From: JBBDXA01 sp040902585
GTDB taxonomy: Bacteria; Planctomycetota; Phycisphaerae; Phycisphaerales; Phycisphaeraceae
Direction of reading: 5' to 3'
DNA length: 49,339 bases
NCBI GenBank assembly: GCA_040902585.1
Contig: JBBDXA010000030.1
Span: 1-49,339, forward strand
The first letter of the stretch is position 1; every line of letters starts with the position of its first letter. This document shows positions 33,384 through 43,859 of this stretch, piece by piece. Position numbers and translations under genes: made by a program. A model generated the notes under the pieces. The model did not search any database. It was not told the origin of the DNA and worked only from the letters and a program-made list of their open reading frames with translations.

Positions 33384-34391
33384 TTAAGACTCAATTGCAG
33401 GGCCCGGTTTCGCGGCTCCATTTGACTCCAGGTGTTCCCGCGCCATCGCGGCTGCGCCGTGGACGACGACTTCTTCACCCAGCGCGGGGGCGACGATGCG
33501 GTAGGAATCGCGCAGCGGTGGGAAGACATGGGCCGCCACTGCCTTGCGCAGCGGCTCGTAGAAAAGGACATCGCCCATCAGCGAGACGCCGCCGCCGACG
33601 ATGATGGTCTGCGGGGCGATGAGCGTGATGACCTGCGCGATCGCCCAGCCGAGGACATCGGTGCCGCGGCGCAGGACGCGGCTGGCCACGATGTTGCCTT
33701 CGCTGGCGGCGTCGGCGAGGTGCCGGGCTGTGAGCGGCGCGCGGAGACCTCCGGCGATTTCCAGCAGGCGCAGGGCGGCGGCCCGTTCGGTGGTCGGATC
33801 GCCGACGGCGAGGATGGAAGCGATCGCGTTGCGCGCCGCGGCAGTGAGCCCCGGCCCGGCGGCGAGTGCTTCGACATCGGGCGCGAGTGGATCAAGGCTC
33901 GGCCGCAGGTGCCCGATCTCCGCGGCGGCGGGTTGATCGCTGCCGTGAACGTTGCCATCGATCACCAGTCCGCCGCCGATGCCGGTGCCGACAGTGATGT
34001 AGAAGACGCAGCGCGATTCTCGTCCCGCGCCGAAGCGGGCCTCGGCGAGGGCAGCCATGTCGCAGTCGTTGCCGAGGAACACGGGAAGGCCGAGCGTTTC
34101 CTGCGTCCAGCGCACGATTGGAAAACCGTCCCAGCCTTCGACCTGGTGACTGCGCGTGATGACGCCTTTGCTCGCATCGATCGGCCCGCCGAAGCCGTAA
34201 CCGACCGCCTTCAGATCGAAGCGTTTCTTGAGCGCGAGACCCGCGGCGGCAAGGTCATCGCGGATGGCCTGCGCTCCGAGCGCGATGACCACATCGCGCC
34301 GCTCCAGCGCGACCAGCGGTGAACCGTCGCCGGTGCTGACGCCCAGTTGCAGTTTGGTCCCGCCGATTTCGATGCCGAGGAATAGGTTCAT
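33384..34391 (-). CDS. ROK-family sugar kinase (glucokinase-like), without zinc motif
   Basis: The protein is 335 aa. ROK patterns: phosphate-1 motif GIEIGGTKLQLGV, GYGFGGPIDASKGVITRSHQ, LGNDCDMAALAEA, TVGTGIGGGLVIDG, and EIGHLRP. Most ROK kinases follow EIGH with a CxCGxxGCxE zinc site. Here the segment is EIGHLRPSLDPLAPDVEALA, with no cysteine. The substrate is unknown; glucose, fructose or N-acetyl sugars are possible. The start at 34391 is chosen because the family begins here; upstream the frame runs through an F3 repeat. Confidence 0.88.
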   Translation of the reverse strand: MNLFLGIEIGGTKLQLGVSTGDGSPLVALERRDVVIALGAQAIRDDLAAAGLALKKRFDLKAVGYGFGGPIDASKGVITRSHQVEGWDGFPIVRWTQETLGLPVFLGNDCDMAALAEARFGAGRESRCVFYITVGTGIGGGLVIDGNVHGSDQPAAAEIGHLRPSLDPLAPDVEALAAGPGLTAAARNAIASILAVGDPTTERAAALRLLEIAGGLRAPLTARHLADAASEGNIVASRVLRRGTDVLGWAIAQVITLIAPQTIIVGGGVSLMGDVLFYEPLRKAVAAHVFPPLRDSYRIVAPALGEEVVVHGAAAMAREHLESNGAAKPGPAIES

Positions 34392-34410
34392 GTTGCACGT
34401 CGGGGGCGGC

Positions 34411-34441
34411 GGAACCCACCCACGGGAGTGGGTGGGCTTTG
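34411..34441. repeat. F3 hairpin repeat
   Basis: Stem CCCACCCAC / GTGGGTGGG with a GGGA loop, then CTTTG. This copy lies between the divergent ROK and GGDEF-EAL genes. Confidence 0.9.
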
Positions 34442-34599
34442 CAGGCGCTCTGTGCACAGGTTATCCGCTGCCTGCTCGCACGGGGTGTTCGCCTGGGATC
34501 GGGGATTGCCCTATCGGGACGGGTGTATTCCGGCCGGGGGCACGCCGATAACAGAGACGATAGCTCGTCTGATTCACTTTGAAGGGAAGGCTGAAAACC

Positions 34600-37088
34600 G
34601 TGGTCAATAGCTGGGATTACCTGATTTTCGCCGCTGCCTCCGTGGCGCTGTTTATCGGCCTGCGCTTTGTGGTGACGGATCGCCAGCCCTGGGTCAGGCG
34701 GGTGAAATGGGGCCTGCTGGCGGTGATCCTGACGGGCGGGTGGTTCGCGGTGAACAGCGCGGGGCTTGAAGCGCAGCGGCGGGTGCAGGAGATGGTTAGC
34801 GGCTACGCGCCGACCTACGCCCGGGAACTGACCCAGATGGGCCACGCGGACCTGTCGCTGAACACGCCGGCCGACGATCCGGCCTACCGGGCGATGATCG
34901 CGGCCCAGGTCCGCTGGCTTGACGCCAACCCGCGCGTGAACGACATCTACACCTTCCGCAAAAGGCCTGACGGCAGGATCGTGCTGCTGGTCGACTCGGA
35001 GACGGACTACGACGCCAACGGCCTGTACGAAGGCCGACGGGAAAGCCGCACCGCGATCGGCGAGGTCTACGAGCCGGACGATCCGGACCTGGAGCGGGCC
35101 TTCCTCGGGCGCGCGGGTTTCGCGGCCCAGCCGATAACCGACCGCTGGGGCCACTGGGTCAGCGCGTTCGTGCCCATGTATGACAAGGAAGGCAACGTCG
35201 AGGCGGTGCTGGGCGTGGATTTTGACGCGGCCCGCTGGGTGGCGCAGATCGGGCATGCAAGGCTGATGATGATCGGGTACCTGGCGGTGCTGGTGGCGCT
35301 GCTGGGCGCCAGCGCGACGTTCGTGCGTTATCTCTACAGCGCGGTGCAGCGGGCCCGCGAGGCGGAGGTGTCCTGCAAGCGGAGCCAGATGCGCCTTCAT
35401 GCCATGGTGGAACATCTGCCTGCCGGCGCGATCCACCGCGAGGGCTCGCAGCTCATCGCCAACAAAGCCGTCGAACAGATCACCGGCTACGCCCGGGATG
35501 AGCTGGCGACGCTGGACGCCTGGTTCACCACGCTCTTTGGCCCGCGCGCCGCTGAGGCGCGCCAGCTTTACGAGCAGTATCGCCGGGCCGGATTCGTCGA
35601 GCCCGCGACCGTCACCATCACCTGTGCCAACGGGCAGCCGCGCGATGTGGAGTTTGCCGCTTACCGGTACGCCGGCGGCGAGATCTGGCTGATGAGTGAT
35701 GTGACCGAACGCCTCCGCACCGAGGCGATCCTGCGCAATCGCTCGCTGCACGATGAGCTCACCGGCTTGCCCAACCGGGCCCACCTGATGGACCGGCTGG
35801 ACGAGTCGCTCGGCGTCGCCGCCGTCGATAAAGGCTACCGCTTCGCGCTGCTCTTCCTGGACCTGGATCGATTCAAGCTGATCAACGACACCCTGGGCCA
35901 TCTGGCGGGTGATGAACTGCTCATGACGATCGCCCGACGGCTGAACCAATGCCTCGACGCGGTCGCCGCCGCCGAGCCCGCCGCCGAAGGTCACATGCTC
36001 GCGCGCATGGGCGGCGACGAGTTCACCATCCTCCTCGAAGGCATCGGCCACGCCGACGACGCGATGCGCGTCGCCCAGCGCCTTCTTCGCGCCCTGGAGC
36101 CGCCTCTGATCCTCGCCGGGCAGGAGGTGTTTCCCTCCGTCAGCATCGGCATCGTCATCCATGACGCGGCCTACACGACCGCCGCGGACATGCTCCGCGA
36201 CGCGGATACCGCCATGTACCGCGCCAAGGCGGACGGCAAGTCACGGGCGGCCCTGTTCGACCGCGCCATGCGCGAGCAGGTGGTCGACCACGTGGCCTTG
36301 GAAAATGACCTTCGCCGGGCCCTGGAGCGCGGCGAGTTCAGCCTGGCGTATCAGCCCATCGTTCACCTGGAAACAGGCCGGCTCAAGGGCTTTGAAGCGC
36401 TGCTGCGCTGGCATCACCCGACGCGCGGCCCGGTCGAGCCGACGGACTTCATCCCCCTCGCGGAGGAGACCGGCCTGATCCTGGACATCGGCCAGTGGGT
36501 GCTCGAGGAGGCGTCGCGTCAGCTTGCGATCTGGCAGCGGAGCGGGCGCGGCGCGGCCGGCCTGACCATGAGCGTCAACCTCTCCCGCCGCCAGCTCGCG
36601 CAGCCCGACCTGCCGCAGCGGCTCGCCAGGATCATCGCCCGCGCCGGGATCAGGCCGGCGGACCTGACCATCGAGATCACCGAGAACACGTTCATGAACG
36701 ACATGGAAGCGGGCATCGCGACCCTGCACCGCCTGCGCAGCCTCGGCGTCCGGCTGGCCATGGATGACTTCGGCACCGGCTACTCGTCGCTGGGCTGCCT
36801 GCATCGCTTCCCGCTGGACGAGCTGAAGATCGATCGCTCGTTCATCACCAGCATGTCCGCCCGCCGGGAGTACGCAGCGATCGTCTACGCGATCGTTTCC
36901 CTGTCGCACAACATGGGCATTGAAGTGACCGCCGAAGGCGTGGAGAAGGCCGAGCACATCGCCCAGCTTCAGGCGATGGAGTGCGACTTGGCGCAGGGCT
37001 ACTACTTTGCCCGGCCGCTGACGGTCGCCGATGCTCAGGCATTCATCGATCGCACCGCCGAGGCGCGGGTGGCGCAGGCGGGCTTGGG

Positions 37089-37116
<28 letters not shown>
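34600..37116 (+). CDS. Membrane-bound GGDEF-EAL cyclic-di-GMP protein with PAS domain
   Basis: The protein is 838 aa. Two membrane segments near the N-terminus (LIFAAASVALFIGL; WGLLAVILTGGWF) are followed by an extracytoplasmic sensor (~55-215), a third segment (~220-245), a PAS domain (~260-380), GGDEF (~385-560) and EAL (~570-825). The cyclase motif is intact (ARMGGDEFTILL), but no RxxD inhibitory site precedes it. Phosphodiesterase residues are present: FEALLRW, NLSRRQL, EITENTF, MDDFGTGYSSL, LKIDRSFI and EGVE. Both activities are plausible. GTG at 34600 is chosen because AAGGGAAGG stands 9 bp upstream; TTG at 34579 is the alternative. The last 28 bp overlap the end of the convergent sigma-54 activator gene. 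Confidence 0.93.
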
Positions 37117-38711
<1,595 letters not shown>

Positions 38712-38789
38712 AGTGTGCTTATTAAATCACCAATCGAACATGTAAGCAAGTGTAGGACTGAGATAATCCGTCTTGCCTTCAAATGCCGT

Positions 38790-38814
38790 GCCTGAGGTTT
38801 TGCCGCCGTCAGGC
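38790..38814. other. Stem-loop GCCTGA / TCAGGC
   Basis: A 6-bp stem with a 13-nt loop lies upstream of the capsid cassette and beyond the start of the sigma-54 activator. Its role is unclear. Confidence 0.4.
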
Positions 38815-38913
38815 GCGCACAAATGCGAACTTTATCCTAACTAAAATGACGGGATCGGCCTCGTGTGTAACCGCTTTCGGCGCCGCCGGTTGCCAGCAAT
38901 GGTCATTTCCTTT

Positions 38914-38943
38914 GTGTCGCGTTTGCGCGCGCAAACGCGACAC
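38914..38943. promoter_or_regulatory. Perfect 30-bp palindrome upstream of the capsid cassette
   Basis: The half-site GTGTCGCGTTTGCGC is followed by its exact reverse complement with no spacer. It lies 42 bp before the portal start codon. A second, shorter stem (GTGAGC / GCTCAC, 38955-38973) follows. It may be an operator, a transcription terminator, or a remnant attachment or cruciform site. Confidence 0.75.
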
Positions 38944-38985
38944 CTCGGCCCCTAGTGAGCACCTGCCGCTCACCGGAGCCGACCC

Positions 38986-40644
38986 ATGCCGCAATCGCAA
39001 CCACGCAAGCTTTTCGCCGAATCCGATGCAGCCGAGCCTTCCCTCAAACCCGCCTTCGCGGACTTTCTGATTCAGGAACATCAGCACCGGGTGCTGCCCC
39101 GGCTCGAGTTGCTGTGGGACTACTATCGCAATGACATGACGGAAGGCAGCGAGGCTGAGGCGGCCGGCCGCACCTACCGCCTTGCCCAGGAGCGTGGCCT
39201 GCCCGCGCGGCTCACTCGTCCGCCCGCGCTGCCTTCGGTCAATCAACTTCGTCGCCGTGAGATCGTCATCGAGAACGACATCGCCTGGCGCATTCACGCG
39301 CTGGTTGATTTCATGTTCTCCAGGCCCTTCACGCTCCAGAGCCTCGCCAAAGACAGCAAGCGGGCCTGGCTTCTGGAAACGTTTCTCAGGCAGGTGTTCG
39401 ACGCGGCCGGCGGCATCGCCTTCTTTCAAGACCTCGCGCTGCTCGGCTCCATCTACGGTCACGTCGATGTGCTTCTGCGAACTGATGCGGTCCGCTCCAT
39501 CGATTCCATCCATCGCATCCTTTCGACCAACAACGCCAATCACCCCGGCGGCTCCGCCTCCGCTCCTCGCCCACAACCGCGCGAGCCTGGCGCGACATCT
39601 CCCCTCCCATCTCTCGGAGCAAATGCACGAGGCGGAGCCGCTTCTTTTGACATGCACGCGCTGGAGTCCGCGCTCATGCGCCTGGCGCGACTGTTCGTTC
39701 TCGAAGTCATCGAAGCCCCACGCGCAATCCCTGTTCTTCATCCAGCCGACTACCGCAAGCTCGATGCATACGTCCTCCATTATCGTCAGGCCCTGAACCA
39801 GGTTGACGACACAGGTCTGCTCGGTCGCCTGCGCGATCGCGTGCTGGGGCGAAGCGTCGATGCGAAACGCCGGGCTTCCGTTGAATGCACCGAAGTGTGG
39901 ACGGCTGACGAATCGCGGCATTACCTGGGTGTGCAAGGCAGTCGCAGGCTTGTCGCGCAGGCGGGCAATGCGATCGGGCGCGTGCCGGTCGTGCATATTC
40001 AGAACCTGCCCCAGCCGTTCTTCTACGAAGGCTTGAGCGACGTCGAGCCGCTGGTGCCGCTTCAGGATGAGTTGAACACGCGCCTGAGCGACCGCGCCAA
40101 TCGCGTGACGTTTCAGTCCTTCAAGATGTACCTGGGCAAAGGCATCGAGGACTTTCTTGATCGCCCGGTCGGTCCCGGACAAATGTGGGCGACGGACAAT
40201 CTGGACGCGACGATCGAAGCGTTCGGCGGCGATGCGGCGTGCCCTTCGGAAGAGGCGCACATCCTGGAGATTCGCGAGGCGATGGACAAGGCCAGCGCGG
40301 TGACGCCGGTTGCCGCGGGCGTGATTCGCGATCGCGTGGGGAATCTCACGAGTGAGAACGCGCTGCGTGTCACGCTGATGGGCATGCTCAGCCGGACGGA
40401 GAAGAAGCGCATCACCTACGGACGCGGCATTGAGCAGATATGCGAACTGATCCTGCACGCTGCCGACGCGCTGGGCGTGCTGCCCAATGAGCCGCACGAG
40501 CGCGGCGTGCGTCTGGACTGGCCCAATCCGCTGCCGGAGAACGAGACGGATCGGCTCCAGAGCGCACTGATGAAACTGAAGCTCGGCGTGCCGCGCGGGC
40601 AGATTCTCGCGGAGCTGGGATACGACGAATGCCCGGTGGAGTAG
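38986..40644 (+). CDS. Phage portal-like protein (SPP1 gp6-like)
   Basis: The protein is 552 aa. The pattern AIGRVPVVHIQNLPQPFFYE then GLSDVEPLVPLQDELNTRLS is characteristic of SPP1-type portal proteins; upstream helices (NDIAWRIHALVDFMFSRPFT) fit the clip and wing. Portals form the dodecameric ring at the capsid vertex. The region ~188-219 (HPGGSASAPRPQPREPGATS...) is low complexity with an inverted repeat. The start at 38986 follows GGAG. This is the first gene of a portal, scaffold, capsid, adaptor series; no terminase gene precedes it. Confidence 0.8.
   Translation: MPQSQPRKLFAESDAAEPSLKPAFADFLIQEHQHRVLPRLELLWDYYRNDMTEGSEAEAAGRTYRLAQERGLPARLTRPPALPSVNQLRRREIVIENDIAWRIHALVDFMFSRPFTLQSLAKDSKRAWLLETFLRQVFDAAGGIAFFQDLALLGSIYGHVDVLLRTDAVRSIDSIHRILSTNNANHPGGSASAPRPQPREPGATSPLPSLGANARGGAASFDMHALESALMRLARLFVLEVIEAPRAIPVLHPADYRKLDAYVLHYRQALNQVDDTGLLGRLRDRVLGRSVDAKRRASVECTEVWTADESRHYLGVQGSRRLVAQAGNAIGRVPVVHIQNLPQPFFYEGLSDVEPLVPLQDELNTRLSDRANRVTFQSFKMYLGKGIEDFLDRPVGPGQMWATDNLDATIEAFGGDAACPSEEAHILEIREAMDKASAVTPVAAGVIRDRVGNLTSENALRVTLMGMLSRTEKKRITYGRGIEQICELILHAADALGVLPNEPHERGVRLDWPNPLPENETDRLQSALMKLKLGVPRGQILAELGYDECPVE
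39548..39641. repeat. Inverted repeat inside the portal gene
   Basis: Arms GCGGCTCCGCCTC (39548-39560) and GAGGCGGAGCCGC (39629-39641) pair perfectly. The bases between and around them encode a low-complexity stretch of Pro/Ala/Arg that looks inserted. Confidence 0.7.
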
Positions 40645-40651
40645 GGGGATC

Positions 40652-40693
40652 GGGTTCAGGGTTCAGGGTTGCGGGTTCCGGGTTCCGGGTTTC
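40652..40693. repeat. Heptamer array GGGTTCA / GGGTTCC
   Basis: Six 7-bp units (GGGTTCA twice, GGGTTGC, GGGTTCC twice, GGGTTTC) lie 8 bp after the portal stop. Confidence 0.85.
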
Positions 40694-40718
40694 GAGTTTC
40701 AACCTTCAAATCAAGTCG

Positions 40719-40807
40719 CGCTGTGCGGGGCCGGTCCTGAATTCCCGCGGCTCCGTGAAACGCCATCCCTTAAAGCCACGGCCGGGCAGGACCGGCCCCG
40801 CACAGCG
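40719..40807. repeat. F12 inverted repeat with 20-bp perfect arms
   Basis: CGCTGTGCGGGGCCGGTCCT (40719-40738) pairs perfectly with 40788-40807. Between portal and scaffold genes. It may be a terminator or a dispersed element. Confidence 0.88.
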
Positions 40808-40843
40808 ATCTAATCAACTGTCACACCAACCCAAGGAGTCACC

Positions 40844-41407
40844 ATGTCAGACCAACCGAATGCAACCGAAGCCATCGACACCTCTCCCGCCGAAGCGGAA
40901 GACATCACCATCGACGCGAGCGCCGAAGCAGCCGCCGAATCGAGCGTGAAGCTCGTGCCGGTGACCGAGTCGATCCGCTATCGCAAGCGAGCGCAGGCGG
41001 CCGAGCAGCAGCTTGGCGGTTTGCGCGAGCAGATGAAGTCGATGGAAAGCGAGCTGGCGCAGCAGCGTCAGGTGATCGAATCGCTGGAGCGGCGGCAGAA
41101 GATCGACGCGATCCTCGCCGATGCCGATGCGGTCGATCTGGAAGTCGCGCGACTGCTGACGGAGTCGGCGGTCGAAGCGATGGATGAGCCGGACGTCGCC
41201 GCGGCGGTGCAGGAGCTGCGGCGGATGAAGCCGTACCTGTTTCGCAGGAGTGCGACGCCCGGCGCGGCGGCGATGGCGGCGAAGTCGCGTCAGTTGACGT
41301 CGGCTCCCGCGAGTGAAGCTGCCGACGAAGCCGCCGCCAGCGGTGATCGGCGCGATCTGCTGCGGTATCTGCGCCTACGGCGGAACGGGCGCGTCGTGAC
41401 GGCGTGA
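40844..41407 (+). CDS. Probable capsid scaffold protein
   Basis: The protein is 187 aa. An acidic N-terminus (EAIDTSPAEAEDITIDASAE) is followed by a coiled coil (~60-100, YRKRAQAAEQQLGGLREQMK), a small helical part and a basic tail (RRDLLRYLRLRRNGRVVTA). The size, charge and place between portal and major capsid genes fit a phage scaffold protein (DUF4355/gp7-like). The family assignment is inferred from context. Confidence 0.7.
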   Translation: MSDQPNATEAIDTSPAEAEDITIDASAEAAAESSVKLVPVTESIRYRKRAQAAEQQLGGLREQMKSMESELAQQRQVIESLERRQKIDAILADADAVDLEVARLLTESAVEAMDEPDVAAAVQELRRMKPYLFRRSATPGAAAMAAKSRQLTSAPASEAADEAAASGDRRDLLRYLRLRRNGRVVTA

Positions 41408-41413
41408 GCGCTC

Positions 41414-41444
41414 GGAACCCACCCACGGGAGTGGGTGGGCTTTG
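41414..41444. repeat. F3 hairpin repeat after the scaffold gene
   Basis: Same stem as 34411-34441. It begins 7 bp after the stop codon of the scaffold gene. Confidence 0.9.
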
Positions 41445-41450
41445 GTCCGC

Positions 41451-41530
41451 TGTCTGCTGTCTGCTGCTTCCTGTCTCTTGTTCCCTGCCCCTGCCCCTTG
41501 CCTCCTGCCCCTGCTCTCTGTTCCCTTTTC
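41451..41530. repeat. Pyrimidine-rich heptamer array before the capsid gene
   Basis: About eleven 6-7 bp units (GTCTGCT, GTCTCTT, GTTCCCT, GCCCCTT and similar) precede the AAGGAG site of the capsid gene. Confidence 0.75.
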
Positions 41531-41557
41531 CCTCGTCCCTTCTCCAAGGAGTTTCCC

Positions 41558-42724
41558 ATGTCTTTCACTGGAAAAGCCACCTATTCGGCCGGCAGTACGC
41601 TGCCGGAGATCGCTGAGGATGTCGCGGACATCATCGGCATCGTCAGCCCGTTCGAGACGCCGCTGCTGGATCACCTGGGCGACGCCCCGCGCTCGGCCAG
41701 CAGCACGGTTCACGAGTGGCTCGAAGATGAGCTGCTGCCCAACACCGATCTGATCAACGACAGCACGTACTCCAATCCGACGACGGACACGAGTTTCGTC
41801 GTCGATCACGGCGACCGCTTCCGCATCGGCGATCAGATTCAGATCCAGGGCTCGCGCGAAGTGATGTTTGTCACCGGTGTGTCGACCAACACGCTCACGG
41901 TCGTTCGCGGCTACGGCGGAACGATCAACGAAGACCTGGCGGACGGTGCCGTCCTGCGCATCCTCGGCAACGCGGCGCTGGAAGGCGACGACCGTCCGAC
42001 GCCGCGCTTCACCAACCGCCAGCGCCAGCAGAACTACACGCAGATTTTCACGGCCGGCGTCGAAGTCTCCGGTTCGCAGCTCGCCGCCGCGCAGCTCGCG
42101 CTGGCGGATGAACTGGATTACCAGAAGCAGGAGCGGCTGCGCGAACTGCTGCGCGATCTGGAGAACTGCGTGCTCAACGGCGTCGCGGCCGACAGCTCGC
42201 CGCAGGGTTCGTCCACCGTTCGCCGCACCATGCGCGGCATCATCCCTTCGCTCGTGACCAACATCCTCAACCCCGGCTCGGGCACGTTTCCCGCCGGCGA
42301 AGGCGAGGACGATCTGCTCACCGAAGAGCAGATCAACGCGGCTCTGCGTCAGATCTGGGAACAGTCGGCGGCGCGGGTCGACACCATCGTCGTCAACGGA
42401 TTCCAGAAGCGGCGCATCAACGGGTTCATCACCAGCAGTCGGGGCTACAACGCGCGCGACACCCGCTTCCGCGATCTGGTCAGCGTGTACGAGAGCGATT
42501 TCGGCGTCTGCCGCGTGCTCCTCTCGCGCTGGATGCCGCAGGACTCGGTGCTGCTCCTGGACTCCTCGCGCATCGATGTGCTGCCGCTCTCGGGGCGCAG
42601 CTTCCAGTTCAAGAAGCTCGCCGCCACCGGTGACAGCGAGTCGGGCATGGTGCTCGGTGAATACACCGTGGAAGTGCGCAACGAGAACGCCCATGGCCTG
42701 ATCCACAGCCTGGGCACCGCGTGA
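41558..42724 (+). CDS. Major capsid protein, SU10/DUF5309 type
   Basis: The protein is 388 aa, starting MSFTGKATYSAGSTLPEIAE. The order PFETPLLDHLG, STVHEWLEDELLPNTDLIND, GDRFRIGDQIQIQGSREVMF, TQIFTAGVEVSGSQLAAAQL and DSGVLG-like endings (TVEVRNENAHGLIHSLGTA) matches the SU10 major capsid / DUF5309 family. HK97-fold proteins of this family form icosahedral shells. The start at 41558 follows CAAGGAG. No protease gene is present. Confidence 0.88.
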   Translation: MSFTGKATYSAGSTLPEIAEDVADIIGIVSPFETPLLDHLGDAPRSASSTVHEWLEDELLPNTDLINDSTYSNPTTDTSFVVDHGDRFRIGDQIQIQGSREVMFVTGVSTNTLTVVRGYGGTINEDLADGAVLRILGNAALEGDDRPTPRFTNRQRQQNYTQIFTAGVEVSGSQLAAAQLALADELDYQKQERLRELLRDLENCVLNGVAADSSPQGSSTVRRTMRGIIPSLVTNILNPGSGTFPAGEGEDDLLTEEQINAALRQIWEQSAARVDTIVVNGFQKRRINGFITSSRGYNARDTRFRDLVSVYESDFGVCRVLLSRWMPQDSVLLLDSSRIDVLPLSGRSFQFKKLAATGDSESGMVLGEYTVEVRNENAHGLIHSLGTA

Positions 42725-42819
42725 TCCTCACCACCCTTCGCTACCCGCGCGGTGAAAACCGCGCGGGCGGTTTCCTTTAGCCGCTTGCGGCTTCGCACTG
42801 CATTCTCCAGGAGTCCCCC

Positions 42820-43461
42820 ATGCTCTTCTCCACCGACCGCGACCTTCTCGCCCTCGAACCGAATCTCTTCACCGAAGCTGTCTTCGCAAGTCAGCATCGC
42901 CTTGAAGTCGCCGACGGTGCGGTCAGCGACACCTCACTCACCAGCGCGACAGCGGACTTCGAAGCCGCCCAGATCGACACGGGCGACATCGTTCTCATCA
43001 GCGATGTGCCCTGCGAAGTGATCGAACGCGTCAGCGCCGCCGCCCTCACTGTTTCCAAGCTGCGCGATCAACTCAGTGATGCGGCGATTCCACCCGGCGA
43101 TGGCTCTTCGATCACGCTCATTCATCGTTCTTTCGGGCCGCAGGCAAAGGCGGTGCATGATGTGCTGCTCGCCAGGCTCGGGATCGATGTCGATGATCCC
43201 GATGCATCGCTGACCGAGGACGCGATCGTATCGCTGGGCGTGATGGCGCGCCTGGAGACGTTGGGCACGTTGGCGCGGGTGTATGCCGCCGCGATCGTGC
43301 CGGGCGGTGAACACAACGCGATGTTGAAGCAGAAGGCGGATGACTATCGCAGGCGGTTCGACCTGGCCTGCCGCTCGGCTGTGGTGCTGCTCGATCTGGA
43401 TGGTGACGGCAGGGCGGATGCGTCGCGGGACATGGGCGTGATTGAACTGCATCGGGTGTGA
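42820..43461 (+). CDS. Putative head completion/adaptor protein
   Basis: The protein is 213 aa and lies right after the capsid gene, where head-tail adaptors usually sit. It has a beta-rich N-terminal half (TDRDLLALEPNLF...GDIVLISDVPCEVIERVSAA) and a helical C-terminal half (TEDAIVSLGVMARLETLGTL, KQKADDYRRRFDLACRSAVV). The ending (LDLDGDGRADASRDMGVIEL) is an EF-hand-like acidic motif. It has no clear named family; the role is inferred from position. Start follows CAGGAGTCC. Confidence 0.65.
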   Translation: MLFSTDRDLLALEPNLFTEAVFASQHRLEVADGAVSDTSLTSATADFEAAQIDTGDIVLISDVPCEVIERVSAAALTVSKLRDQLSDAAIPPGDGSSITLIHRSFGPQAKAVHDVLLARLGIDVDDPDASLTEDAIVSLGVMARLETLGTLARVYAAAIVPGGEHNAMLKQKADDYRRRFDLACRSAVVLLDLDGDGRADASRDMGVIELHRV

Positions 43462-43464
43462 GGA

Positions 43465-43494
43465 GGACCCATGCACGGGAGTGCATGGGCTTTG
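43465..43494. repeat. F3 hairpin repeat with compensatory changes
   Basis: The stem here is CCCATGCAC / GTGCATGGG: two pairs differ from the other copies and both sides have changed, keeping the stem. The GGGA loop and CTTTG tail are kept. It starts 4 bp after the stop codon of the adaptor-like gene. Confidence 0.92.
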
Positions 43495-43503
43495 CATCTG
43501 ATC

Positions 43504-43535
43504 TGACCCCTGACCCCTGTCCCCTGTCACCTCTC
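43504..43535. repeat. Heptamer array TGACCCC
   Basis: Four 7-bp units (TGACCCC twice, TGTCCCC, TGTCACC) lie directly after the F3 unit. Confidence 0.75.
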
Positions 43536-43549
43536 CTTACGAGCCTCCC

Positions 43550-43813
43550 ATGCCCACCGATCTCATCCAATCGCTCACGCAGTTCGGCGTGGCCGGCCTC
43601 ATGGGCCTGCTCTGGCTCTGGGAGCGAACCCTCAGCAGACGGCGCGATCAGCAACTCAACGAAACGCACGAACGCCTGATGCGCGAGCGCGACGCCCTGC
43701 GCGTGCTCATTCGCCTCGTTCGTCGCAACACCGAAGCGATCGAGCGCTTCGAACGCACACAGGCCCGGCTCGTTCGCGTGCTGGAAACGCCGCCCGCACC
43801 GGCAGCGGAGTAG
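43550..43813 (+). CDS. Small membrane protein of the capsid cassette, 87 aa
   Basis: A single membrane segment (LTQFGVAGLMGLLWLWERTL, ~10-26) is followed by a charged helix/coiled coil (NETHERLMRERDALRVLIRL...) and a short Pro/Ala tail. The layout resembles small phage proteins in lysis or head modules, but no family is assignable. It could be holin-like or unrelated. Confidence 0.6.
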   Translation: MPTDLIQSLTQFGVAGLMGLLWLWERTLSRRRDQQLNETHERLMRERDALRVLIRLVRRNTEAIERFERTQARLVRVLETPPAPAAE

Positions 43814-43859
43814 AACTGCAAACATTGCCGAAGCCGCTGGCGAATCGTATTCTCTCCTT

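Noticed and set aside
33183..33425. An 80-aa plus-strand frame with a TTG start
   Set aside because: No ribosome site, Arg-rich composition, and it runs into the ROK gene on the other strand.
34255..36162. A 635-aa open frame on the minus strand opposite the GGDEF-EAL gene
   Set aside because: It is a shadow of a GC-rich gene. The plus strand has clear domain motifs, while the minus frame has only low-complexity His/Arg/Gly-rich sequence.
40652..40693. GGGTTCA array considered as telomere-like or as an origin motif
   Set aside because: The unit resembles telomere repeats only by chance; many other 7-bp units occur in similar places in the window.
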